Assembly: GCA_001564135.1 (NCBI GenBank)
Contig: LKNH01000090.1
Location: 1 to 9,439, forward strand
Length of the DNA: 9,439 nt
Source of the DNA: Halobacteriaceae archaeon Tc-Br11_E2g27
Lineage (GTDB): Archaea > Halobacteriota > Halobacteria > Halobacteriales > Haloarculaceae
Reading direction: 5' to 3'
A program made the translations under genes and the position numbers. The notes under the pieces were generated by a model that was given only the letters and a program-made list of their open reading frames with translations, was not told the origin of the DNA and did not search any database. This document shows, piece after piece, positions 1 to 7,100 of the stretch; positions within the stretch are counted from its first letter, which is position 1; each line of letters opens with the position of its first letter.

Positions 1-243
1 GACGAAGAGGACCCGCTTGTCGGGTCGCTCGCACCGGAAACACGCGTCTGGGCGAGTCACGCTGATGAGGTAAAGACCGTTCCTGACGGATTCGTTCGTA
101 CGGGAAAAAGCGATGTGTGTGGGGTAGAATCGATGAGCGATACCGACCGCGACCTCTATGGCGTCCAGTGGCATCCGGAAGTGGCCCACACTGAAGAGGG
201 CGAAGCTGTCTTCGAGAACTTTCTGACCCTGTGTGAGCAATGA
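1..243 (+). CDS. guaAA: GMP synthase glutaminase subunit (GuaAA), 3' end only
   Basis: This is the C-terminal 80 residues of a class I glutamine amidotransferase, open from the first base of the window to TGA at 241-243. The peptide GVQWHPEVAHTE holds the catalytic His (fragment residue 58) and Glu (60) of the Cys-His-Glu triad; the nucleophile Cys lies upstream of the window. The preceding segment WASHADEVKTVPDGF matches the archaeal GMP synthase glutaminase type. In archaea this is usually a separate small subunit that releases ammonia from glutamine for the ATP-pyrophosphatase subunit (GuaAB), which converts XMP to GMP in the cytoplasm. The GuaAB gene is not in this window. The stop codon overlaps the pyrF start as ATGA, so the two genes are probably one transcript. 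Another class I amidotransferase is possible, but the HPEVAHTEEG context favours GuaA. Confidence 0.88.
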   Translation, partial: DEEDPLVGSLAPETRVWASHADEVKTVPDGFVRTGKSDVCGVESMSDTDRDLYGVQWHPEVAHTEEGEAVFENFLTLCEQ

Positions 244-1037
244 GCTTTTTTGGCCGACTTGCTGACCGAATATCGAGCACAAACAGCATCGTCTCTGTTG
301 GGCTTGACCCCGACCCGGAGCGATTGCCCGAGTCCGTACAGGATGCTGATCTTCCTTGCTGGGCGTTCAACCGCCGAATTATCGACGCAACGCACGAACA
401 CGCTGCCTGTTACAAACCCAACGCGGCCTTTTATGAGGATAGCGACGGCTGGCGTGCACTCAGAGAAACCGTCGTCTATGCCCACGGTAAAGATGTCCCA
501 GTACTTCTCGATGCCAAACGCGGCGATATTGGCAATACTGCTCGACAGTACGCAACCATCCTTGACGAGGTTGATGCAATCACTGTGAACCCGTACATGG
601 GTCGGGATTCGCTTGACCCGTTCCTCTCGCGTACCTCGAAAGGCATTTTCTTGCTCTGTCGTACCTCGAACCGCGGCGGTGCGGATATTCAGGACCTCGA
701 ACTTGCCTCCGGTGAACCACTCTACGAGCGGGTCGCAGCACTCGCCGATGACTGGAACGACCAGGGAAATATTGGCCTTGTCGTCGGGGCGACTGCACCG
801 GCTGAACTCGAAACACTCCGAGAACTCGTCCCGGATATCCCGTTTCTTGTTCCGGGAGTCGGTGCACAGGGCGGCGACGAAGCGGCTGCCGTCGAGCATG
901 GACTTGCTGATGGCGTCGGATTAGTCAACTCCTCCCGTGGCATCATTTTCGCTGGCGAGCAGGCACGTGGTGAGTACTTCGGTGCGGCTGGCGAAGCGGC
1001 GAAACAACTCAAGCAATCGCTTAACCGGCATCGATAG
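240..1037 (+). CDS. pyrF: Orotidine 5'-phosphate decarboxylase
   Basis: The 265-residue protein is an OMP decarboxylase, which makes UMP from OMP in the last step of de novo pyrimidine synthesis. The diagnostic active-site motif DAKRGDIGNT is at residues 91-100, with D91, K93 and D96 as the expected Asp-Lys-Asp catalytic set. A further likely active-site lysine is K59 in CYKPNAAFYE. The substrate phosphate loop is visible as PGVGAQGGD in the C-terminal third, followed by NSSRGIIF. Length and motif spacing fit the long type 2 PyrF found in haloarchaea and some bacteria rather than the shorter methanogen type. The ATG at 240 overlaps the guaAA stop codon (ATGA) and no good Shine-Dalgarno sequence precedes it, so translation is likely coupled to guaAA. 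The gene ends with TAG and has no clear terminator after it. Confidence 0.95.
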   Translation: MSFFGRLADRISSTNSIVSVGLDPDPERLPESVQDADLPCWAFNRRIIDATHEHAACYKPNAAFYEDSDGWRALRETVVYAHGKDVPVLLDAKRGDIGNTARQYATILDEVDAITVNPYMGRDSLDPFLSRTSKGIFLLCRTSNRGGADIQDLELASGEPLYERVAALADDWNDQGNIGLVVGATAPAELETLRELVPDIPFLVPGVGAQGGDEAAAVEHGLADGVGLVNSSRGIIFAGEQARGEYFGAAGEAAKQLKQSLNRHR

Positions 1038-1054
1038 TCACACTGAAAGACACA

Positions 1055-1068
1055 AGAATCTTATCTGT
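1055..1068 (+). promoter_or_regulatory. TATA-like box for uppS
   Basis: The sequence AAGAATCTTATCTG lies in the 52-base pyrF-uppS gap. Its TTATC core (1061-1065) is about 25-29 bases before the uppS ATG at 1090. That spacing puts the transcription start at or near the start codon, as in the leaderless mRNAs common in haloarchaea. No Shine-Dalgarno sequence is present before the ATG, which agrees with this. The match to the archaeal TATA consensus is only fair, and read-through from pyrF is also possible. Confidence 0.4.
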
Positions 1069-1089
1069 GGCAGTTCTGTCTCCGTATGA

Positions 1090-2013
1090 ATGCGACGGTG
1101 GCTCCGCTCAAAGGTTGAAGCTGTCTACGAACACGTTCTCCGTTCGGAGATTACGGAGACACCCACACATGTCGCTGTCATTCAGGATGGCAACCGACGG
1201 TACGCACGCGAGCACGGGAAAGACCCAAGCGACGGCCACCGCGCCGGTGCCGATACGACCGAACAACTTCTTGAGTGGTGTGATGAACTCGGTATCGAGG
1301 AGGTAACGCTCTATACCTTCTCAACCGAGAACTTCAAGCGACCGGAGGATGAGCAACAAGAACTGTTCGACCTGATAGCCAGGAAACTTCGTGAGTTCGC
1401 TGATTCCGACCGCGTACACGAGGCTGAAGTACAAATCCGTGCGCTCGGTGAGACGGAGAAACTCCCAGAACGTGTACAGGAGGCAATCGCGTACGCGACC
1501 GCACAGACCGAATCGTATGACAACTTGCAACTCAACATCGCCCTAGCTTATGGCGGTCGGGCAGAACTGCTCTCGGCAACTCAAAACATCGCAAGCCGTG
1601 TTGCGCGCGAGGAACTCAAACCTGAAGCTATCGATGTCGATACGGTGGAAAAAGCACTGGGCCCAAGTGCACAGCGCGAGGTTGACCTTATTATCCGAAG
1701 CGGCGGCGATGAACGAACGTCGAACTTTCTCCCGTGGCAGGCAAACGGGAACGAAGCAGCCGTGTACTTCTCTACGCCGTACTGGCCAGCCTTTCGGAAG
1801 ATAGATTTCTTGCGGTGTCTCCGGACCTACGGTCACCGTGAGCGGAACTGGCGACAAACCAGAGCGCGGCGTGCCCGTTCAATTATCACTGCTATCGGCT
1901 CACGAACGTCATCTGAGACCACGACCACATTTGAGCGGTTCCGGGATTCGCTTCCGAACAGCGACCAGGACCGAGAGGGCTCTGAGGCAACCGAGGTAGA
2001 AACCGCGGACTAG
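1090..2013 (+). CDS. uppS: Cis-polyprenyl diphosphate synthase (UppS family)
   Basis: The 307-residue protein is a cis-prenyltransferase, which adds isopentenyl diphosphate units in cis to a short allylic diphosphate to build a long polyprenyl diphosphate. In haloarchaea the product feeds the dolichyl-type phosphate carrier used in protein N-glycosylation. Visible signatures are HVAVIQDGNRRYAREHG (residues 27-43), with the catalytic Asp at 33 and the diphosphate-binding GNRR; TFSTENFKRP; and DLIIRSGGDERTSNFLPWQ, followed by STPYWPAF near the C-terminus. These are the conserved regions of the family. The last 45 or so residues form an acidic, Ser/Thr-rich tail without a family motif. The ATG at 1090 gives an N-terminus that aligns well with haloarchaeal homologues (the helix before HVAVIQ). 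An ATG at 1086 is out of frame. The gene converges on the PPOX-like gene with only 20 bases between their stop codons. Haloarchaea can have more than one UppS, so the exact chain length cannot be told. Confidence 0.93.
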   Translation: MRRWLRSKVEAVYEHVLRSEITETPTHVAVIQDGNRRYAREHGKDPSDGHRAGADTTEQLLEWCDELGIEEVTLYTFSTENFKRPEDEQQELFDLIARKLREFADSDRVHEAEVQIRALGETEKLPERVQEAIAYATAQTESYDNLQLNIALAYGGRAELLSATQNIASRVAREELKPEAIDVDTVEKALGPSAQREVDLIIRSGGDERTSNFLPWQANGNEAAVYFSTPYWPAFRKIDFLRCLRTYGHRERNWRQTRARRARSIITAIGSRTSSETTTTFERFRDSLPNSDQDREGSEATEVETAD

Positions 2014-2033
2014 CGGTGCTCGGGTTGGCCCTG

Positions 2034-2555
2034 TCAGAACTTCGGTGACTGAATCTGCTGGTGGGATGTCTGTGCCCCCTCAGCTGCTGTTTCCGGTGAC
2101 TGATTTGATTGTGAGCCTTGCATCCGTGGCGTGAAATCCCACGTATAGAGCCGCTCGGGCTGGATTGTAATGACGACTTCTTCTCGCTCTGGGGAAAGCA
2201 GTCGGCGTGCAAGCGGCGTGTCTTTCCCAGCGAGATATCGCTCTATCAACGCTTTGAGCAGCGTCTTATCGGCATCGGGGTTTAGTGTTGCCTCACCATT
2301 TCCTCTGACTCCCATATACGGCGGATGGTTTGTCGATATTTCAAACGAGACCGCTGGATTCTTTCGCAAAAAAGACGTAATTGCGGCAGATTCGCTGGTT
2401 GCACACCGAATCGTTCCGTCCCTAAACTGATACCACAGCGAGAGCATCCAGAGCCCTCCATCGGGATGATGACAGCCAATCCTTACGGGGACAACTGCCT
2501 CAGCAAGGAATCGTTCGAGTTGTGCCTGATTCCACTCGCCACCGACGTCAACCAT
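2034..2555 (-). CDS. PPOX-like FMN-binding split-barrel protein
   Basis: The 173-residue protein belongs to the pyridoxamine 5'-phosphate oxidase-like split β-barrel superfamily. The order of elements is typical: a strand pair around GLWMLSLWYQFRDGTIRCAT (residues 34-53), a helix with SAAITSFLRKNPAVSFEIS, then PYMGVRGNGEATL (79-91), and a closing strand with ITIQPERLYTWDF (129-141). Members usually bind FMN, F420 or heme; substrate and cofactor cannot be told here. Residues from about 147 onward are a Gln/Ser-rich tail outside the fold. The start at ATG 2555 is chosen because the fold begins right after it. The frame is open another 300 bases upstream, but that part overlaps dinB in another frame and looks non-coding. 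It lies 58 bases after the dinB stop on the same strand, so it may be co-transcribed with dinB. A weak TATGATA about 21-27 bases before the ATG could give it its own leaderless promoter. A role in DNA repair is not implied by the sequence. Confidence 0.85.
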   Translation of the reverse strand: MVDVGGEWNQAQLERFLAEAVVPVRIGCHHPDGGLWMLSLWYQFRDGTIRCATSESAAITSFLRKNPAVSFEISTNHPPYMGVRGNGEATLNPDADKTLLKALIERYLAGKDTPLARRLLSPEREEVVITIQPERLYTWDFTPRMQGSQSNQSPETAAEGAQTSHQQIQSPKF

Positions 2556-2613
2556 AAGTAGTGTTTGTCGTCCAGTATCATACTCCTTTGGGGCACGGTC
2601 TTCACTACTGGTG

Positions 2614-3885
2614 TCACTCTTGGCCAGTGTACTCGGTAAGTGACTGTTGTCCGTCTCGGACAGTTTCCGGTTGGGTATCTGTCTCTGATTGAGTCTCAGA
2701 CTCGGAATTAGAGTGCTGCTCACTGGATTCAACCGGCGTGTCCCAGTCAGCGAGTGTCGGTTGCTCCGCTGATTCGAACGAGAGATTGGATAAGCGAACG
2801 CCGACTTTTCGAACTGCTGTCCCCTCAAACTCCTGAAATAGTGAGAGCGCAACACGGGTTACAAGCGACGAATCCGAAACCGGGCCCGGTAAAGACTGCG
2901 CGCGTGTGTTCACGTCAAACGGTGGCTCGACGACTTTGATGCCGATAGTCTGATACAGCACATCTCGCTGGGATGCCCGCGTTGCAACCGCGGTTGCGAG
3001 CGTCTCAATTCGCTCTGTGACTGCCTCAACATCGGTCGTTGCATCGGTAAATGCAGACTCCCGGGAGAAACTTTTTGGCTTCCCTCGTGGTTCGACTGAC
3101 CGTGTATCCGCACCTCGTGCAAACTGACAGACGCGGCGACCTCGCTCCCCGAACCTATCCATCAGTTTGTGTTCGTCCGCGGCGGCGAGGTCGCCCGCTG
3201 TCTCGATACCCATCTCTCTGAGTGCACTGGCGGTGACGGGACCGACACCATGTACTGCCTCCACGTCGAGCGGTTCAAAAAAGTCGGCAACTTCACCGGG
3301 ATATACGACGACGAGGCCGTCAGGTTTGTCGTGGTCGCTTGCGACCTTCGCCGCACTCATCGTCGGAGCCACGCCCACGCTGGCGGGCACGCCCACCTCC
3401 TGCATAATCTCATCTTTGAGTTCCGAGACGAACTGTTTGACTTCCTCCCAGGTCGTTCGGTCGGTAATGTCGAGATAGGCCTCGTCGATGCTCACTTCCC
3501 GGACCGTCTCGGCATACTCCCGGAGCACTACTTTCACATCTTTTGCGACCGACTCGTACCAGTCGAGGTCGACTGGCCGATAAAAGCCTGCTTCCGAGAC
3601 TGGTCTATCACCACTTTGTGCCACCTCGATTTTTCTGGGGAGCAACGAAAGCGCTTCGGAGATTGCCATTGCGCTTTCGACGCCAAACTCACGAGCCTCA
3701 TAACTTGCGGTGGCGACGGCCCCATGGCTCTCCCCGGCTTCGTAGCCCATCCCGACAACGAGCGGTTCGCCGCGAAGCGGCGGTTCGCGCAACCGCTCGC
3801 AGGCGGCATAAAAGCAGTCCATATCGACATGACACACTATCTGGTCTGTCTCGGACGTGCCCGGCAATGTGGCCTTCCGGGCCAT
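2614..3885 (-). CDS. dinB: DNA polymerase IV (Y-family, DinB type)
   Basis: The 423-residue protein is a Y-family translesion DNA polymerase. The palm begins with HVDMDCFYAACE (residues 19-30). D21 is the first metal ligand, and Y26 sits at the steric-gate position that excludes ribonucleotides. The second metal site is SIDEAYLD, with D134 and E135. A helix-hairpin-helix thumb follows (VHGVGPVTASALREMGI, 211-227). The little-finger domain runs from about 270 to 370 and ends in KVGVRLSNLS. After it comes a Ser/Glu/Thr-rich flexible linker (about 383-412) and then QQSLTEYT (413-420), a probable PCNA-binding PIP box. It is longer than the roughly 350 residues of bacterial DinB or Sulfolobus Dpo4 because of a 13-residue N-terminal extension and this tail. 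All catalytic acids are present, so it should be active. It is divergent from polB and is followed by a PPOX-like gene. ATG 3885 is preceded by a TATA-like box at leaderless spacing. Confidence 0.95.
   Translation of the reverse strand: MARKATLPGTSETDQIVCHVDMDCFYAACERLREPPLRGEPLVVGMGYEAGESHGAVATASYEAREFGVESAMAISEALSLLPRKIEVAQSGDRPVSEAGFYRPVDLDWYESVAKDVKVVLREYAETVREVSIDEAYLDITDRTTWEEVKQFVSELKDEIMQEVGVPASVGVAPTMSAAKVASDHDKPDGLVVVYPGEVADFFEPLDVEAVHGVGPVTASALREMGIETAGDLAAADEHKLMDRFGERGRRVCQFARGADTRSVEPRGKPKSFSRESAFTDATTDVEAVTERIETLATAVATRASQRDVLYQTIGIKVVEPPFDVNTRAQSLPGPVSDSSLVTRVALSLFQEFEGTAVRKVGVRLSNLSFESAEQPTLADWDTPVESSEQHSNSESETQSETDTQPETVRDGQQSLTEYTGQE
2626..2649 (-). other. Probable PIP box at the DinB C-terminus
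   Basis: These codons give QQSLTEYT, DinB residues 413-420, three residues before the protein end. The PCNA-interacting consensus is Q-x-x-hydrophobic-x-x-aromatic-aromatic. Gln413, Leu416 and Tyr419 fit, while the last position is Thr rather than aromatic. It stands at the end of an unstructured-looking linker, the usual placement for a clamp-binding peptide in translesion polymerases. Function is inferred. Confidence 0.6.
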
Positions 3886-3905
3886 ATCTGGGGTATGCCC
3901 CGGAA
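3875..3905. promoter_or_regulatory. Imperfect dyad over the dinB start codon
   Basis: TTCCGGGCCATA (3875-3886) and TATGCCCCGGAA (3894-3905) form an inverted repeat with 12-base arms, one mismatch and a 7-base spacer. The dinB start codon (3883-3885 on the - strand) lies in one arm, and the TATA-like element is just outside the other. With a leaderless mRNA the centre would be close to the transcription start, a position suited to a repressor operator. In an mRNA with a leader it could instead fold and hide the start codon. No known regulator motif is recognised. Confidence 0.4.
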
Positions 3906-3916
3906 AAGGTTAAGCC
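3904..3916 (-). promoter_or_regulatory. TATA-like box for dinB
   Basis: Read on the - strand the sequence is GGCTTAACCTTTT. Its TTAA core (3910-3913) lies 25-28 bases before the dinB ATG, the distance expected for a leaderless haloarchaeal transcript. There is no Shine-Dalgarno sequence between it and the ATG. The call rests on spacing and AT content only. Confidence 0.45.
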
Positions 3917-3962
3917 TCACCGTCGACGAAGCAGTAACTCTCGACAAATCTTGTCTTCAAAA

Positions 3963-3984
3963 ATGCCGGACGGATGCCGGCCGG
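3963..3984. repeat. Two-copy 11-base tandem repeat
   Basis: ATGCCGGACGG (3963-3973) is followed directly by ATGCCGGCCGG (3974-3984), differing at one base. It lies in the dinB-polB intergenic region, upstream of both probable TATA boxes. Side-by-side copies one helical turn apart could be a pair of protein binding sites, but a chance duplication is as likely. Confidence 0.5.
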
Positions 3985-4073
3985 TCACCCCTCCGGCGCG
4001 CTGCCTGACGGTCGGTGCCAATCACGTAGCGGTCAACGGTGGTTCCCGTCGGAAGCCCCACGCACTGGAGCTT

Positions 4074-4090
4074 CGTGTGAATGTTACACG
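4074..4090. repeat. Small inverted repeat upstream of polB
   Basis: CGTGTGA and TTACACG are separated by ATG and form 7-base arms with one mismatch. The element sits a little over 100 bases before the polB start, at the edge of an AT-rich stretch. Its size would suit a dimeric regulator, but no known site is recognised and arms this short can occur by chance. Confidence 0.3.
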
Positions 4091-4160
4091 TTATCATACT
4101 TAATCATTTTCCTTAGCTTTCTATCACATCTCTTCCCGGACAATCAGCCTCTTTCACGGG

Positions 4161-4170
4161 AGTTTTTACC
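4161..4170 (+). promoter_or_regulatory. TATA-like box for polB
   Basis: AGTTTTTACC contains TTTTTA (4163-4168), close to the haloarchaeal TTTWWW form of the TATA box, 26-31 bases before the polB ATG at 4194. No Shine-Dalgarno sequence lies before the ATG, so a leaderless mRNA starting at or next to the ATG is likely. Confidence 0.55.
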
Positions 4171-4193
4171 GGTGGGAGCAAACACCGACTATC

Positions 4194-7100
4194 ATGGGTC
4201 AGTCTTCACTTGGGGATTATTCTGCGGATGATGAGGATGCCCGTCCTGCATCCGAGGAAGCGAAAGCCGTTGCCGGGAATACCTCGACCAATACGCATCT
4301 TGACAAAGCCGACGTTCTTTACGAAGAAACCGAGGAAACGGTTGATATTGCGGTCATGCAGGTGGATTATACGATAGAAGGGAGCGGGGACGATGAGTAT
4401 CCCGTCATTCACGTCTTTGGGCGCACGACAGATGGCGAACTTGTTCATGCGCGTGTTCGCGAGTTCAAACCCTACTTTTACACACCCGTCGAGTCCGTCA
4501 CCGAGGGTCGATTAGAGGAGTATGACCGGATTACAGCGTGGGAGGAGACAGATGAAAACGGGCAGCCGTTTCAATCCATCCGTGGCACCGAACTGCTGAA
4601 AGTGTACGGACAGACACCACGAGATGTCGGACAGATTCGAGACGAGTTCGACCACTACGAAGCCGACATCCTCTTTCCGAACCGGTTTCTCATCGATAAA
4701 GATATTACAAGCGGTATCAGGATACCACGGCGGGAAATCGAGGGTGCAAACGACGCTGACCGAACCACGGTTCGGGTCCACCATGAGGAAGTGAGCCCCG
4801 TCGAAGTCGATGTCACCCCGCGTGTCAACACGTTCGATATCGAAGTCGAGGACCGTCACGGCTTCCCAGAGGATGGCGAAGAGCCAATCATCTGTATTGC
4901 CAGTCACGATTCCTACGACGACGAGTATATTCTCTGGCTTGTTGATGCACAGAAAGGCGTCACCCCACCAGCAGAACTCCCTGAGTACGAACCCATTCAA
5001 ACCGACTCACGCAGGGCGTCGGATGAAGTGGTTGAGTTAGATTACGACATTCGTATTTACGAGAGTGAAGCGGAGATGCTCGCTCAGTTTCTCGACTATC
5101 TCGATGAGACGGACCCGGACGTATTGACCGGATGGAACTTTGATGATTTCGACGCCCCCTATCTCGTGGACCGACTTGATGTGCTCGATAGCTCGGCAAC
5201 GCAAGACCTCGATTCAAACCGCCTCTCACGGGTCAACGAGGTCTGGGACAGCGGCTGGGGCGGCCCCGATATCAAAGGTCGTGTCGTCTTCGACTTGCTC
5301 TATGCCTACCAGCGCACCCAGTTCAGTGAACTGGAATCCTATCGTCTGGAAGCTGTCGGCCAACGGGAACTCGGCGTCGGAAAGGAACGCTACACTGGCG
5401 ATATCGGGGATATGTGGGAGGACAATCCCGAACGACTTCTTGAGTACAATCTTCGGGACGTCGAGTTATGTGTCGAACTCGACCGGGAACAGGACATTAT
5501 TGCCTTCTGGAACGAAGTACGCCAGTTCGTCGGCTGTAAACTCGAAGATGCAACCACTCCCGGCGATGCCGTGGACATGTACGTCCTCCACAAACTGCAT
5601 GACAAGTTTGCGCTGCCATCCAAAGGCCAGCAAGAAAGCGAAGAGTACGAAGGTGGTGCCGTTTTCGACCCAATTTCCGGCGTCCGTAAAAATGTCAGCG
5701 TACTGGACTTGAAGTGTTTTAGCGGTGATACGAATGTCCTGACACCGGAGGGCGAAAAAAACATTCGAGACGTTGAAATAGGGGACCCAGTATACACATT
5801 AAATCCAGACACATTTGAGTGTGAAATAAAGCCGGTTGTCGAAACACATGAGTATGATAATCGATTTGATGAACTTCATCACCTTAGTGGCAATACTCAC
5901 AATTTCAAAATAACGGAGAATCATCGTTTCCTCACCAGTTCAAAACGGGGATGGGACGAACAAACACCCGAAGATTTTGAATTTACCGAGTACCGTAATA
6001 TTCCACCTGCGGAACGGTTCGCTTTTCCGCAACACAACATGATGGCTGGACGCTTGCCTAACACATATCAGTTCATCGAGGACGTAAATGAAGGATATGT
6101 CGTTGTGTATACTGACACTGATTTACGGCAATTTCGAAATCGGATGCCGAAAGCGGTGACGGAGACGCTGATATTGATACACGGAACGTCTAAAACCCTC
6201 AACAAATCACAGAAGGTCGGAAAATATCTTATTCCCGTAGAGACCTACCGACAATATTCCGAGATTATCGACAAACACGCTGATGATCTATATCTGAAAT
6301 ATAACAAACAGCACCGAGAAACGCCGTTCTCTTTCGAGATGACCGACTGGTTGGAGCTAATTGGTTGGTACGTCACTGAGGGAAGCAGCGACCGAGCAGC
6401 GGACCGTCTTACTATTCATCAGAGCGACCCAGAAACACGAAAGGCTATTTGTCACTTGCTTGATGGTATGGGACTCAATTACAATACCGACAGCCGTGGT
6501 GTTAATATTTCAAATCGTTATTTACTCGAATGGTTCGAGAGGCATTGTGGCGATGGGTATGCGACCAAACATCTTCCGGAGTGGGTATTTGAACTTGACG
6601 GCGAGTTGCTATCGCTACTCGTTGATACGATGATTCGTGGCGATGGCAGCTATACTGAATCGGGACTCGGAAAGTTCTGGACAAAAAGTCACTCTTTAAA
6701 AAAGGATTTCGTTAGAATTGCCGTTCGGAGTGGTCACAAGCCCACAGTCTCAAAACAATCCGACGATACGTGGTACATCTCGGTTGGGAAGAAAGGCTCT
6801 TTCAAGAAGGCTTCAAATGCCAGCGTTGAACCGCACGACGGTACCGTATATTGTATCACTGCGAAGGACAATCACGTCGTTCTGGCCGGACGCAACGGAC
6901 AGTACCAATGGATTGGGCAGTCGCTGTACCCGATGTGTATGGTAACAATTAACGCATCGCCGGAGACCAAAGTCGACGCTGACTCCTACGGCGATGAGAC
7001 CTACCGTGCGCCCAATGGCACACATTTCCAGCAGGAACCGGATGGCGCAATCCGTGGGATGGTTGATGAGCTGTTGACCGAGCGCGAACAGAAGAAGGAA

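Larger units (their letters stand above)
3886..4193. other. Divergent dinB-polB intergenic region
   Basis: No gene is supported in these 308 bases: open frames crossing it are continuations of antisense shadows of dinB or lack any recognisable product, and no tRNA-like fold was seen. It holds TATA-like boxes for dinB at the left edge and for polB at the right edge, a dyad at the dinB start, an 11-base tandem repeat (3963-3984) and a small dyad (4074-4090). The stretch around 4085-4135 is AT-rich compared with the GC-rich stretch before it. Both polymerase genes are probably controlled from here. Confidence 0.6.

Noticed and set aside
156..899. 247-residue open frame on the - strand
   Set aside because: Antisense shadow of pyrF and the end of guaAA, with no family signature.
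2014..2033. Possible bidirectional terminator between uppS and the PPOX-like gene
   Set aside because: The 20-base gap has neither a T-run nor a stable hairpin.
2556..2855. 100-residue N-terminal extension of the PPOX-like protein
   Set aside because: It overlaps dinB in another frame, is basic and Ser-rich without a motif, and the fold starts right after ATG 2555.
3943..3955. Inverted repeat GACAA-ATC-TTGTC upstream of dinB
   Set aside because: Arms of only five bases are expected by chance in a region of this size.
3169..4008. 279-residue open frame on the + strand
   Set aside because: It is antisense to dinB, whose motifs are unambiguous, and its translation shows no recognisable domain. 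Long antisense frames are common in coding DNA of this composition.
4021..4080. Possible tRNA or small RNA in the dinB-polB gap
   Set aside because: GGTTCCC resembles part of a T-arm, but no acceptor stem or anticodon arm could be fitted around it.
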